A DNA stretch of 64,000 nucleotides from Branchipolynoe longqiensis (GCA_030323885.1 CM059187.1:139642089-139706088); one strand, 5' to 3'. Positions 41,796 through 54,300 are shown, counted from the first letter of the stretch. Program-made: numbers and translations. Notes: generated by a model not told the origin, from the sequence alone.

Positions 41796-42919
41796 TTGTT
41801 TTTTAATAGCTGATATAATTACAGCAAAATATGATTTAAACCCTACCCCATGCCACCACCCCACGCGCTCCTTTGCCTGCTGTCAACAAACCAAGTTATC
41901 CACCGTACAAATTATTTGCCCAGCAAATTCGGAAAGGTGTATCAGTCTGGTAGTATTGCTATAGACCGGGGGCCCTATGGCACTGCGACGGCTCACTCCC
42001 TATCTCTCCCATGTGATGTAAATTTTGCGGTGCCACCTTGTGGTGGGTTTGATCGACCCGGCTGCTGGTTGGTGTTTCACATGTAAACACATACGGTTAT
42101 ATCATGCATGAGGCGGGTAAGCGTGAATACACATCAATATCGGATTGCTATGAACAGGCACACATCATCATCGTCCTCGTCGCCATCGTCACACAGCTTT
42201 CACATTCATATATACATTTGTGCATATATTGTGGCATCTGTTTAGCCGGGGGAACAGCCAGCGTACAGAGTGGTGGGTTTGATCATTTTGATTACACAGT
42301 ACAGGCTGAGTGAGCTGTCTTGGTATTATAGGGTCTTTGTACAAACATAGACACTAATAAAGTCTGTACTAGACTACTAAATGATTGAAACATACAATCT
42401 TCCAAGCATTGTCTATCCCATCATTACTAACAACCAACTTACTCAAACTACTTCATGTAGTCAAAAAACACACCTGAGGTATTAACCTTTTAAGCATAAC
42501 CCTATAAGCTAGCCACACTCTATCTAACAGAATAAACAAACCATTCTACTAACACTCACTCCATCTCAAAATGTTAACTCCAACAACATGATAGTTTTGC
42601 AATTCACAATATAGTAGGCATACAAACCTATGAAGGAAAACTATGCACCTAACCACTCCGTAATGTAAAGGTCTAATCAATACACATGTATGTATCAAGT
42701 GTGTAGGAATACAACATATAACTGCTTTTTTTGTATGTGAATTGTCAAACTATACCATATGTAAGTCTTTGAATGTTTGATATTGTTATTTCAGCTGATT
42801 TGGGCTAGCTGCATATATTGTAAATAACTGTATTGTCACATGGCTGGAAGACCAGTGCCACGGCGCTGACAAAAGACTTTATTCAATGAATAAACTATAT
42901 TTACCAAAAAAAAAATTTT
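41796..42919. other. spacer between inverted arms
   Basis: No open reading frame of note. Words CGGCTCACTC and GGTGGTGGGTTTGATC at about 41990-42050 and 42240-42310 recur at 48230-48300, so part of it is a dispersed repeat. Confidence 0.45.
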
Positions 42920-43205
42920 TTTTTTTATGATGGCATAGTTTAGTGATATTTCCATTTCATTAATCTATGTTATTACCAAAGATAAATATGTATGACTGGT
43001 ACCGGTGGCTGTTATCCTGCAGGACGGTACCAGCGCAAATGTGACGTCATCGCTTCTTGCAAACCCCAGCCAAGAGGTGGGTTACTGGGGTCGGGTTGTT
43101 TTGCACATGGCACATGTATTTGTCGACTCCACTCGCGGTGTTCTATTTGAAATTCTTACGACTCGGGTGATCCGAGTCACCCGGGTCGTGTTAATCGATT
43201 ACGGC
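42920..43205. repeat. right arm of the long inverted repeat
   Basis: Inverted partner of 41300-41560; ends GTGTTAATCGATTACGGCC. Confidence 0.82.
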
Positions 43206-44259
43206 CTCGGTTACAAACGTATGTGTATCGGAAGTGACGTATTCAGAGACGCCGTAGACAGTGTGAAAAATTTACTGATGTAAAATGTCCTACAAGTATC
43301 ACCAGTTGCAGAAGTTGGAAGTTTACAAAATGGTGTTGGTGTGTGCAATTCTGCTTAGACTTTAAGTTAGAGTAATAATCATAACCAAAGGTACCCTCCA
43401 AATAAACGAATTTCAACTCTCTGCAATAGAGGGGGTGTAATGACATCACAAGACAACTTTTGGTGGCCATATTGGATTACATACAGAAGGCTTGCAACTG
43501 CCTACACTGTGCTTATTTACTGATTTGTTGGTTTATTTGTCACTGTTTTGAGCAGTTTGGTCTCAGAAGTTGTTGCTAAAGTTCTGTAAGTAAACACATT
43601 GGATGTAAACTGTCCAGAACCTCCCAGAACACAAGAAAACTGTTTTACTGCATCTGCATGCATTCACAACATGGCTAGGGAGGGTGCTCGTAATCCAAAA
43701 TGGCAGCCCGCTGAGTGCACTCCCTCTATAATCAAAATAATAGACGGGATCATGGTTCCGACTGCGCATGTGCTGAAAACGGCCTTGTCAGCAAAGCAAA
43801 TGCGAATGGCCATTGAGTTTGTCGATACGCATAGGGAAAAACTTCGATTTGATTCAAAATGAATAGAAATACATAACAATTTGGCATAAACATGTATGCA
43901 TACATGCAATATAATGATCTGATGAATATAGCTAAGGCAAAACTAGCCATAGTTAAACATTTTGAGCTAAGAAACATACAATTCCACACAAAACAATCAG
44001 TGATATCCACATCACCATTATTAATTCTTGTTCTAAATATTAAAATGCCAAATGTGTCAACATACACTTGTTTCAGAGAAATATATAACCAATATCTGAT
44101 TAAGCCTACTAATTTTCTAGTTTTACATATGTTATTAACCATAGGATATAAATAAAAACATTAATAAAATAAGTAAAACTGACTCTGGCTATGGCTCTAA
44201 CACTAATCTGAGTGCCCAGATTTGTCTGAATCTAAATGCACATGGCATAAGACATACAA
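43206..44259. other. unassigned sequence
   Basis: A frame at 43599-43862 (KWQPAECTPSIIKIIDG, MRMAIEFVDTHREK) is not recognised and overlaps a word, GACTGCGCATGTGCTGAAAA, also present inverted at 59030. Probably a repeat. Confidence 0.35.
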
Positions 44260-44656
44260 CTAGTGGTCCACAACTGGTTCATCAAAGGCTGAGGTATGTG
44301 CTGTCGTGTCTGTGGGAAAGTGCCGATAAAAGACCCCTTGTTGCTTATCGGAAAGAGTAGCCTATGTGGCGGCAGCGGGTTTCCTCCAAAGAAATATGTC
44401 AAAACCACCATATGTTTGACATCCAATAGCTGTAATATAGGGGTAAAAGACATCGAGGCACGAGCAGAAAACAAAACAATATGTAAATGAGATGACATCA
44501 GAGGGACAGGGTGCTGGCGGTTCAGGTCCCTGGACAGTGAATAAAGCATTCAGTATCCAGAAGTCAAAGTGTTCAGACGTCGTACTTTCACAATAGCCGA
44601 TGATAAAAATCAATGTGCCCTAGATGCGTCGTTAAATAAAGCAAACTTTCCTTTGG
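44260..44656 (+). mobile_element. SINE-B split by a solo LTR
   Basis: Head missing. The core GGAAAGAGTAGCCTATGTGG at about 44350 and the TCCAATAGC end are interrupted at 44430, resuming as ATAGCCGATGATAAAAATC at 44593. Confidence 0.92.
44431..44592 (+). mobile_element. solo LTR, family B (162 bp) with 5-bp TSD
   Basis: Begins TGTAATATA and ends ACTTTCACA. The duplication ATAGC lies at 44426-44430 and 44593-44597, and removing LTR plus one ATAGC restores the SINE-B sequence. Same family as 2627-3120. Confidence 0.95.
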
Positions 44657-45290
44657 AGTACACAAATTGGTAAAAGAACACTGTACAAATTTAAAAGTGT
44701 TGCACAGAACTCTTTCATTATACAGACAACTTGATGCGATGAGCCTTCATTGAAAACCAAAGAATAATACAAGATCGAATATATACATATCTTTAAATGT
44801 TGTTTATTCATGTTAACAAATAAATGGGCATATTAAGATTGCAGAAATTGCACAGATATCTGTAAATATGGTTGATGAGACATCATTGCACTCATTGACA
44901 CTAACCTACATAAAATATCGATTGATAACAGTAAACATGTGTAATAATAAACATAAAATAGAGGACCCCAGTGCATATCACATTTCAGACATTATATAAC
45001 ATGTCTACAGGCCTAAATTGTTAGTACAACTAAGGCATATTGAAACTTCATAGAAAGTAATTAATACAATGTAATGATATCCCCAACAAAATCAAATGTT
45101 AGATTTAAGTGACTTATATGGTTACAACAATAAAATATAAAAATAACTGGAGCGGAATTATGTTTTATTATCATCATTGTATACTGCTATGAGTATGAGA
45201 GGTCGCTCACCAAATAAACCAGGTATTGACTGAATTATGTGCATCGTAATACTAATACAACGATAAATCATACTCACTTAATGTGTTATC
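44657..45290. other. unassigned AT-rich sequence
   Basis: No exon, repeat boundary or transposon end recognised. Confidence 0.4.
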
Positions 45291-45701
45291 TAAAGGCCCT
45301 GTCACATTACGGCGTATGGCGGGAGTGTATTGAAAACCTACGTAGGTCCTGCACGTGCCGGCCTATGATGACATTTGGTGACCTTTCGGGTGGTTTTGAG
45401 CGTATGTGGAACCTACGAGGAGCGTATGAGGAGCATATGGGAGCGTGCTGTGACATTTTTTGACAGTATGGGCCATACGCCCTCATAGGTGTTTTTTTTT
45501 TTAGCATGCACAAACAAATTTGGACGGACGGATTTATGAAAGCGTATGGCGGCGTATGCATCATACGCTTCACATACGCCGGCATCTGGCGGCATCTGGG
45601 GGCGTATGAGTAGCGTATACGGCGTATGCCGACGTATATGACGTAACGCGCTTACGCCGCCATACGCTCCCGCAAAAAACCCTAATGTGACAGCCCCTTT
45701 A
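45291..45701. mobile_element. GCGTATG-rich inverted-repeat element
   Basis: Ends TAAAGGCCCTGTCACATTA and TAATGTGACAGCCCCTTTA are imperfect inverted repeats. The 411-bp interior holds about a dozen GCGTATG/CATACGC words on both strands. Non-coding. Confidence 0.85.
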
Positions 45702-46012
45702 CTAGCATCTCGTGCATGTTAATCCATACGGCTTGCAATCATATACCTCCGATGAAAGGGTGATGTCATGTATGTGAATCAACTGATCACTTGATGAGGG
45801 CACGAGGGAATCATGTGACTAACCGCATGCATGTTGCATGGTAACGGGACCAGTAAATACAGTTAGTTACGTTACTGAACTCGGTGTGTAGACTCTTATT
45901 ACAGTCTGGACTGATAGTTCAACTGGTTTGTGACCAATCAGCGTTCGATTGAAGATCAGTTGCAAATCAATACCTGCCAGATTGCCGAGCCATCGCTGAC
46001 TGGTCGCTGCAT
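45702..46012. other. unassigned sequence
   Basis: No gene or repeat recognised. Confidence 0.35.
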
Positions 46013-46275
46013 GGTTGGTTGGTTGGTTGTTGGAATTTGTCTATTCTGGCAACATCAGGACGGGTACCGACTTGTGACAGTGCACACTCATGGCGACTTT
46101 ATAGTGCTGCCCCACGAGGAGACCAGCCCACAAGCACCATGGCCTGATATCTCAGTCACATTATTCTGACACTGAGCCAACCAGTCCTTGCCATATCCTA
46201 ATAATGCCGAGCTCGCGCCGGGCTAGGAAGCGACAAGTATACATTTTTAAGTCATTGGTTTGAATCGATACCAGA
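46013..46275 (-). mobile_element. SINE-A fragment
   Basis: Tail and body up to GGTTTGAATCGA; head missing. Confidence 0.82.
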
Positions 46276-46285
46276 TATATACCAG

Positions 46286-46530
46286 TGCATTCTGTTTGTT
46301 TTTCTGGAGTTTACATCCTAGCAACATCTAAGGTCATATCAGGAGGGGTACCTGCTTGTGACACTGTTTACTTATGGTGGCTTTATAATGCTACCCCACT
46401 GGAAGACCAGAACTGTGGCATCGTGACCTGATATTCCACTCAGTCACATTATTGTGATACTGAGAAAACCAGCCTTTGCCTTATTCTATTAATGCTGAGG
46501 CTAGGTAGCGACAAGTATAAATTTGATATG
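46286..46530 (-). mobile_element. SINE-A fragment, diverged
   Basis: Tail complement plus body (CATCCTAGCAACATCTAAGG), running to GCGACAAGTATAAATTT. Confidence 0.8.
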
Positions 46531-46571
46531 GATCAAGAGCATGTAACAGTGTCCCTCTACCTTATGCATAC

Positions 46572-46865
46572 TTGGTTGTTGGAATTTTTGGATGGGTACC
46601 GACTTGTGACAGTGCGCTTTCATGGCGACTTTATAGTGTTGCCCCATTTGGAAATCAGGCCACCAGCACCATAACCCGATATTCCAGTCAGTCACATTAT
46701 CCTGACACTGAGCTAACCAGTTCTTGCCCTATCCTAATAATGCAGAGCGGCAAGCTATGAAGCAACAAGTATCAATTTGGTAAATCATTGGTTTGACTCG
46801 ACCGGGAATCAAACTCCAGATCTCCTGCATGGGAGGCCTGCGCTCTACCGATTCGGCCACCGCAT
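46572..46865 (-). mobile_element. SINE-A copy
   Basis: GGCGCGGTGGCC-head type (plus strand ACCGATTCGGCCACCGC at the right end). Third SINE-A in a row, in the same orientation. Confidence 0.85.
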
Positions 46866-47785
46866 AGTGGTATTTGGACTGGGAACCATTATCCGGGTAC
46901 TGAAGGTTGCCTGCGGAGAGAATGCAGGGCCCGGGGAAGGCTGCGGGTAGGGTCGGGCTTAGGCCTTGGTGGTTTGTAGAAATTTCAGAGACGCACAACC
47001 AAGTGGTATTGACTTACTCTTGATCAAATAATTTTCCCTTGTTTGTGACAGTACTCAGTTAAAAATCGACCCAGAAGCTAAAAGGCATAGAGATTGACAA
47101 ACTGTGTTGTAACACACACGGTTGTAACAGGCTGCTGCAGATTGACCCTATTCTACAAGCTGTTGCCCTCCATACAAATATTAAACTGACACATGCAAAT
47201 TAAAACCTAACAACATTTATATAACCATTTAGGCCAAATCAAACCAAAATCATCTCATCTACTAAAAGCCACCAATTCTCATGTTTTTCTTTCTGCTTGT
47301 AAAATCTCGCATCTAGGGAACGAAAATTTGAAGACTTATAATAATTCTACCCACATTTTAAATTTGTCTTCTCCGAAATAATGTAAAATAAATTATGTGT
47401 TCTGAAAGAGAGCTGACAAAATGCGATTCTGCCGAATAAGAACACTTTAGAAAACCCCGTGTCGGCCTACTCACAAACACAATTTAGAACAGCACTATCA
47501 CAGCATTCTTACATCACTGAATACATTTCTCAGTCGCCACAATTAAAGATGGTAGCACAGTACAAACTAAGACCACACGATCATTTACTTTAGTTAAAAT
47601 GCACTTTCTTCAGGTTTGTCCTGTTACACTACTTACAGCAAATGCTTGAAATGTAATTATCAAATAAGCCATTTTCCCTCCTTATAACTATTTACCCATT
47701 ATATTGATTTAACCAGACATGTGTAAGAACACTAGGGTCCACCATCTTGTGTTTCATAATAACTTACCTGAAGCTTCAAAGTTAA
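46866..47785. other. unassigned sequence
   Basis: No recognised exon. A donor-like CTTCAG|GTAAGTT (minus strand, about 47773) abuts the MITE but has no usable frame. Confidence 0.35.
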
Positions 47786-48140
47786 TTAAAGTTGCATAGT
47801 TCGATGGTTCTGAGTTTCAGCAATTTTATTAGATAAATACATTATATTTATCATTATAAGCTAATTTACATTAGTTTGAAGTAACTTTTATTTTAAATGG
47901 CTAACTTTGGAGATATTTGAAGTGAAAACATGCCAAATTGATTTTGGCAAGCTTGCCAGAATTCTGAGACCTTAGGTTTAAGCAGTAACAGATTCTATTA
48001 GATTGGCTTAGTATCCCCTTCTATGCAGCAACACACATTTAATAAGTATGCCTGTATCTAAGTAGGTTATGTAGGGTGATTTCTAGATAAGTATTTTGGT
48101 TTAGAAAATTTGATGCTTTCATCGGACTATGCAGCTTTAA
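47786..48140 (+). mobile_element. TTAA-MITE, full length
   Basis: Ends TTAAAGTTGCATAGTTCGAT and ATCGGACTATGCAGCTTTAA. The only full-length copy here lying outside RIOK1 introns in this orientation. Confidence 0.92.
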
Positions 48141-48354
48141 ACACAATAATTAAACTCCATATATAACTATTTCACCCAGTCACACCTAATAACCGGGACT
48201 GGGTATCCACAAAGACCCTATAACACTAAGACGGCTCACTCAGTCTGTACTGCGTAATCAAGAGAACAGCCAGCGCACCAGGTGGTGGGTTGATCATTTT
48301 GATAGCATTGGAGTGTCAGAAGATAGCATTGGAGTGTCAGAAGAAACCCTGCTG

Positions 48355-48680
48355 TTGCTTGGTAGGTGTGTGGTGGGGTTTAGGGTTGTGGTGGGGGTGT
48401 AGGTATGTATGTTGGTGGTGTAGGTCTGTGGTGGGTGTGTTTGCTGGGGTTGTAAGTGTGTGTGGCGTGTGTGTCATGGGGGTGTAGGTGTGTGTGGTTG
48501 AGGTGTAGGTGTGTGTTGTGAGGGTGTAGATGTGTGCTGGTGGTGTAGGTGTGTGGTGGGAGTGTAGGTGTGTGGTGGGGGTTTAGGGATGTGGTGGGGG
48601 TATCGGTGTGAGGGGGGGGGAGAGGTTTAGGGCTGTGGTGAGGGTGTAGGTGTGTGGTGGGGGGTTTAGGGATGCTAAAG
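48355..48680. repeat. GTGTAGGTGTGTGGTGG repeat, G-rich
   Basis: Same repeat as 26990-27178, with GGGGGTTTAGGGATGTGG words. Confidence 0.9.
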
Positions 48681-50379
48681 ATTGTTTGTTTAAAAAAAAT
48701 TCTTTTATTGAGGATGTATTTATACTGTCCATAGTGTAATGATCACGAACTGTAATGATCACGAACCGACTCTCCACAACGACGTCTAGTTTCATAATGG
48801 TTTATTCGGGTTCCGTGCAGTCGGCGCTGCCGGCCCGTTCAGGGTTTCAGTTTTGGGTCCTCGCGTCGTACATACATTACATCTCCCTTTTTTACATTGT
48901 ATTGAAAAGCACAATAAGATACTGATTATTTTACCTCTCGATGTGCAGGGCTTCCGAAGAGCGGAAGTAACAGTCCGTCATGCCCTTGTCCATTTCTGTG
49001 AACTTTTATTTATACGGCGTTTCCCGACTTACCCTGTCCCGGCTGGCGCGCAGGCACAGCCCTATTTCCTCCCGAAGGTAGCCCCTAAATCGGCTTGTTA
49101 AATGTAGCGCATGCACTTTTGACCTTACATTGTTGTTTCTGATATGCCTTCTTTGGACGTGTGTCCTTTCGTGGATACTTTTGTAATTGTTTATAACATG
49201 TAACGCATGCACATTTTATCTTGTTTCTTTTCACTTTACGGTTTGCATTTTTTAGAAGTTTCAATCAATTTCCCCTGATCGACCGATATTCCGGTTATGC
49301 AAGCTTGTTTTCAATGCTCGCCAGCTGTAGTGTTGGTGTTGTTTTATCAAACAGTAGCTGCTGATAAGTTATTTGATTGTCTGCATTTCAGTAGCAGATA
49401 GATAGTCTGTTGGTACGTTTAGTAGCCTAGGTTAGTTTTTTTTGGGCCCTCTTGGCATTGTATTTTTGTTCTATTCTTATTACTATGTTAGTTGTTTTCT
49501 TAAGCATTACCAGCAATCCCGAACTGTTGACTAGCACTGCGACAACTCACTGTCACCACAAGTACCAGCATTCCTATAGCGAATCCACGGCAACGCCATT
49601 TATCACATTTCTATCATAATAAACATACAGCGCCGATAGCAGATGAGTTTCTACATACACTAAGCTCTTACCTGGCGAAAATTGGGCTAAATTCACTCAA
49701 TCTTTTGTAGGTCCATCTATATGTTGAAAATTTGGGAGAAAATGCAATGTTTTCCCACTATATCCACAGAAAATCGCTAAACTGCCCAACTTCTACGACC
49801 TAGTGAGAGAATATTTTAGTGGCGATAGCTCTCACAGATGGCAGCACCGTATGGTATCACTAGGCACAGTTTCAGTTGTGTAGCTAAATATTTTGCTGTG
49901 TCCACATGGGGGTTGAAGTTGACACATAAAATAAGAAATAAATCCATCAAACCAGTTTATTTTTTATTGAAATATGTATTCCTATTTATTTATTCATTAT
50001 TCCATAATCCTTACATCCAAGTACAACAGATCTTTATTCCATTTTTTTTAATTGAAACAAACTTGTCATTGAAATTTATATAATCGATGCATACTCCGCA
50101 TCTTGTGGCCGATGCTGATTGGATGATGGCAGAATCGATCGAAGCGCCATGAACTCGCAGCAGAAAAATTAAGTTCAGGATTGCTGGTAATGGGTTCTAT
50201 GTTAGTGTTTTGGGGTTTTCTTGGGAAGAGCTTTCCGCTTTTTTCTACTTAATTCTATACTAGCCTATTTTATTTACATGTCCATAGGCCTGTACGTAAT
50301 AGGTGGTTGAGTTATGTTTGTTTGAATTTGATTTGATTTATATTGTTGAGGTGCCGCTCTGCAAGACCGCTACAACTCC
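48681..50379. other. largely unassigned sequence
   Basis: Less repetitive than its surroundings. A possible minus-strand exon lies at 48938-48995, with donor-like sites at about 49076 and 49672. Nothing is assigned with confidence. Confidence 0.35.
48938..48995 (-). CDS. possible short coding exon, unidentified
   Basis: The minus strand has an acceptor-like TTCACAG|, an ATG with good context, an open stretch ending HIER and a donor-like GAGAG|GTAAAA. It begins MDKGMTDCYFRSSEAL, which I do not recognise. No continuing exon could be found to the left, so this may be chance. Confidence 0.2.
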
Positions 50380-50570
50380 ACCAAAAAACACCTACACCTC
50401 CACCACACACACACCCACCACACACACCTACACCCCCAGCATACCCACCTACACCCCAACCACACACACAAGATCAACCCCCACCACACAGAATGTGTGT
50501 ATGGTGGTGGTGGTGGGTGGGGTGGAGGGGCAGGCTGTGTGTAGCGGTGGTGGTGGGAGTTCTATAGGAA
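50380..50570. repeat. CACACCTACACC repeat passing into GGTGGTGG
   Basis: C-rich over 50380-50492, then G/T-rich over 50500-50560: another inverted arrangement of the GTGTAGGTGTGTGG repeat. Confidence 0.88.
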
Positions 50571-50654
50571 TAGCAACATGCAACCAGGTATTGGCGGGGA
50601 GGGTACAAGTCACACCTAATAAGGTAAATCATTGGCCACCGCATATTAGTGGGA

Positions 50655-52256
50655 GACTAGAAGTAGAAGAGGAGATTAATAGTGGGAGAGGATGGGGGGG
50701 GGGGGGGGTATTAGTGGCAGCGGGAAGGGGGCAATATTGGTGGGTGAAGATGGGGAGGGTATTAGTGGGTGAAGATGGGGGCAATATTAGTGGGTGAAGA
50801 TGGGGAGGGGGCAATGTTATTGTGAAAGATAAGAAGTAGAAGAGTAGACTAATAGTGGCAGAGGATGGGGGGGGGGGGTATTAGTGGCAGCGGGAAGGGG
50901 GCAATATTGGTGGGTGAAGATGGGGAGGGTATTAGTGGGTGAAGATGGGGAGGGGGCAATGTTATTGTGAGAGTGTAGAAGTAGATGAGTAGACTAATAC
51001 AGTATAACCCGGTTAAACGAAGCTCGGTTAAACCAAACGATCGGTTAATCCAAACTTTTTTTGGCGGCCCGGCCAGATACTACCATTTATCATATAAAAA
51101 AGTCGGTTAAACCAAAGCCGGTTAATCCAAACAAAATTGTCGGACCCCAGGCCACTCCGGTATGGTTAAACCAAACTTTTAGGTGGTTATAAGGTCATCT
51201 GAGACCCCACTGACTTTTTGATGTGATAAATGGTAGTATTTTGCTGGGCCGCTGAAAAAAGTTTGGATTAAACGATCGTTTGGTTTAACTGAGCTTGGTT
51301 CAACAGGGTCATACTGTACATACATAAAAAAACTATTATCAAAGTGTCCACATACATTGTATATTACATGTGCAATACACTCTTACTCAAAGTCAAAGTC
51401 AAAGCCACAGCTCAGTTAAACCAATGATCGGTTAATCCAAACAAATTTCTATGGTCCCTTCAAGTTTGGTTTAATGGGGTTATACTGTACTAGTAATAGT
51501 GGGAGAGGATGGGGGGTATTAGTGGGAGGGTGGGGGGCAATATTAGTGGGTGAAGATGGGGAGGGGGCAATGTTATTGTGAGAGTGTAGAAGTAGAAGAG
51601 TAGAATATTAGTGGGAGAGGATGGGTGGGGGGGGGGCGGTATTAGTGGGAGAAGATGGGTGGGGGGGGGGTATTAGTGGGAGAAGATGGGGGAGCGGGAA
51701 TATTAGTTGGAGAGGATGGGGGGGGGGGTATTAGTGGGAGAGGGTGGGGGGCAATGTTAGTGGGTGAAGATGGGGAGGGGGCAATGTTATTGTGAGAGTG
51801 TAGACGTAGAAGAGTAGAATATTAGTGGGAGAGGATGGGGGGGGTATTAGTGGGAGAAGATGGGGGAGCAGGAATATTAGTGGGAGAGGATGGGGGGGGG
51901 GGATATTAGTGTGAGAGGGTGGGGGCAATATTAGTGGGTGAAGATGGGGCGGGGGAAATGTTATTGTGAGAGTGTAGAAGTAGAATATTAGTAGGACAGG
52001 ATGGGGGGATATTAGTGGGAGAAGATAGGGGAGAGGGAATATTAGTGGGAGAGGATGAGAGTGTAGGAATATTAGTGGGAGGGGATGAGGTCAATATTAG
52101 TGGGAGAGAATGGGAAGCGCTGTGAGTGCGGGAGGATGTGGGGAGAGGGAGCAATATTAGTGGTAGAGGATAGGGTGGTGGGAATATTAGTGGGAGAATA
52201 TAGAGGGTGGCAATATTAGTGTGAGGGGATGGTGGGAATATTAGTGTGAAGTGATG
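50655..52256. repeat. ATTAGTGGGAGAGGATGGGGG minisatellite
   Basis: Tandem units of roughly 20-40 bp built on TATTAGTGGGAGAGGATGGG, with GGGCAATGTTATTGTGAGAG variants. Interrupted at 51000-51490 by MITE sequence. Confidence 0.92.
51000..51316 (+). mobile_element. pogo-type MITE inside the minisatellite
   Basis: Ends CAGTATAACCCGGTTAAAC and GTTCAACAGGGTCATACTG are imperfect inverted repeats flanked by TA. Interior repeats CGGTTAAACCAAA words. A related 3' end occurs at 51400-51487 (GGGGTTATACTG). Confidence 0.88.
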
Positions 52257-52370
52257 GTAGGGTTGCCAACCCTTACGGTTTTGCCGTAAGGTGTACAATA
52301 TTCTTTGTCCCCATCATCACCTTACACGATCTTCTGGATTTTCATTTTCTAAAATTATATAAATATTACG

Positions 52371-53441
52371 GAATCAATCAATCAATAGTTCCATCCTCTA
52401 GTCGAGGGTTGGATGCAATGGTTCTCCACTTGTCCCGATGTTGTGCTGTTCTGATAGACTGTGAATAATTCAAGCCTGTCCACTGTGAAATATTTGTAAA
52501 CCATGATGTTCTTGGTCTCGCCTCTCCCTCTGCTGCCATTCACCTTCCCTTCCAACAATGTACGGTATATTGAACTCTGACGAATGATGTGGCCAAAATA
52601 AATAAGTTTCTTTGTCTGTATAGTGGCAAACAAGCTTTTCTTATTTTTAATTTTTCTGAGAACTTCTTTGTTGGTGATCTTCTTTGTCCATGATATTTTC
52701 ATCATCCTTCGATAAGTCCACATCTCAAATGCTGCTAAACGTTTGTACATTTTCTTAGAGATTGTCCATGTCTCTGCCCCATACATTAGAGTAGACCACA
52801 CATAACACTGAAGAATACGCTTCCTTGTTTGTATTAATATCTTACTTGATGTTAACACTCTATACATTTTGGAGAATGTTGTTCGGGCTATTGTTATCCT
52901 TCTTTTAATTTCTTCCTCACATCTCCCATCATTTGTAATCTTTTGTCCGAGATATATGAATTCGGATACTTGTTCTATGTTTGTGCCATCTATGGTTATA
53001 TTGACATTTGGTTTATCTGTCTTTTTACTTATAACCATTGTTTTGGTCTTCCTGGCATTCATCTTCATGTTGAATAGTATTCCAGCTTTATTGATTCTAT
53101 TCACTATATCTTGTAGGTTTTTCTCACTGTCTGCTAGTATTACACTGTCATCGGCATATCTAAGATTGTTGATGTTCATGCCACCTATTGTCACTCCCTT
53201 GCAATCTTCAATGTGTCTGAAAATCATCTCTGTGTACAGGTTAAATAGACATGGTGACAATACACACCCCTGTCGAACTCCTCGTTTAATCATAACTTCA
53301 TCCGATAGGCCCTGCTCCATTTTTATAAATGCACGTTGTGTCCAGTATAAGTTCACAATTAGTTTAATGTCTTTGCCATTGACACCAATATCTTGTAAAC
53401 ATTTGATACGGAATATTGTGTCCAAATGAACCACATAGCAT
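52371..53441 (-). pseudogene. RTE-like LINE, 5'-truncated, RT C-terminal half
   Basis: A 350-codon open frame (53434-52382) carries reverse-transcriptase blocks: RGVRQGCVLSP (51-61), YADD (93-96), ARKTKTMVI, FIYLGQKIT and a C-terminal region with YGAETWT and YFGHIIR. This is typical of RTE-clade non-LTR elements, which nick target DNA and reverse-transcribe their own RNA in place. The YADD site is intact and the frame has no stop, so the insertion is fairly recent. The endonuclease and first RT blocks are missing. The element ends in TTGATTGATTGATTCC, a short tandem tail, at the left. Its insertion lies next to the minisatellite. Confidence 0.9.
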
Positions 53442-53959
53442 CTAAGATTTAAAAATTGTTTCTGGGGAGTACCCCCACACCTTCCTAATATAACATCTCT
53501 TAAGATCTTCCGGTTTTTTATTTTCCAATGTTGGAAACCCTGCCAATGGGGGTCCGACGACTATCCAAGGCTAACACCTCAGTAAAACAACAATTATCCT
53601 TTATATATACAGAGGTAAGACTAATATAAACACATGATCTACACTATTTTACCTCGGTCCTTAACCTCCATCCTATTAGTATGGCTCATAACTCATGTAT
53701 GTGTTCTCCCCCTAACCATCTACCTCCAGTGGCTAACTTGTCCCTATGCCCCCCCCCCCCCACCCCCCATCCCACTGTCCCAGCCTTCCAAAGATGCATC
53801 TGTGGTAACTGTAGTATTAGGTTCACCAATTTGTATTTTGTTGGGTGAGTTTGAGACATTATTTAACCACCACAGAATGTCTTCTTTGCTATTGGGGGAT
53901 ATGGTTATGTCTTTCGAAATTCCCCTTGGATTGTGCCATTTCCGGTTTTTGTGTGTTCG

Positions 53960-54300
53960 ATTTCTTGTTTGTGTGTTCTTGTTTTACATCCTAGCAACAT
54001 CTATGGTCATATCAGGACGGGTACTGACTTGTGACAGTGCGCACTCATGGGAACATTATAGTGCAGCCCCACTGGGAGACCAGGCTGCCAGCACCATGAC
54101 CTGATATCCCACTCAGTCACATTATCCTGACAATGAGCCAACCAGTCATAATAATGACGAGCGCCTGGCTAGGAAGCGACAAGTATCAATTTTAAAGTCA
54201 TTGGTTTGACTCGACCAGGGTTCGAACCCACAAACCCATGGGTTCAGATCCCCCCGATCTCGTAAAGGACAAGATGGACGCTCAACTCATTCATCTGGTC
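53960..54300 (-). mobile_element. SINE-A copy
   Basis: Body and B box (GGGTTCGAACCC complement near 54219); head partly diverged. Confidence 0.87.

Noticed and set aside
50303..52298. Gly-, Pro- and Thr-rich open frames on both strands
   Set aside because: Translations of the G-rich minisatellite and related repeats.
52869..53429. 186-codon plus-strand open frame
   Set aside because: Antisense shadow of the RTE-like reverse transcriptase.
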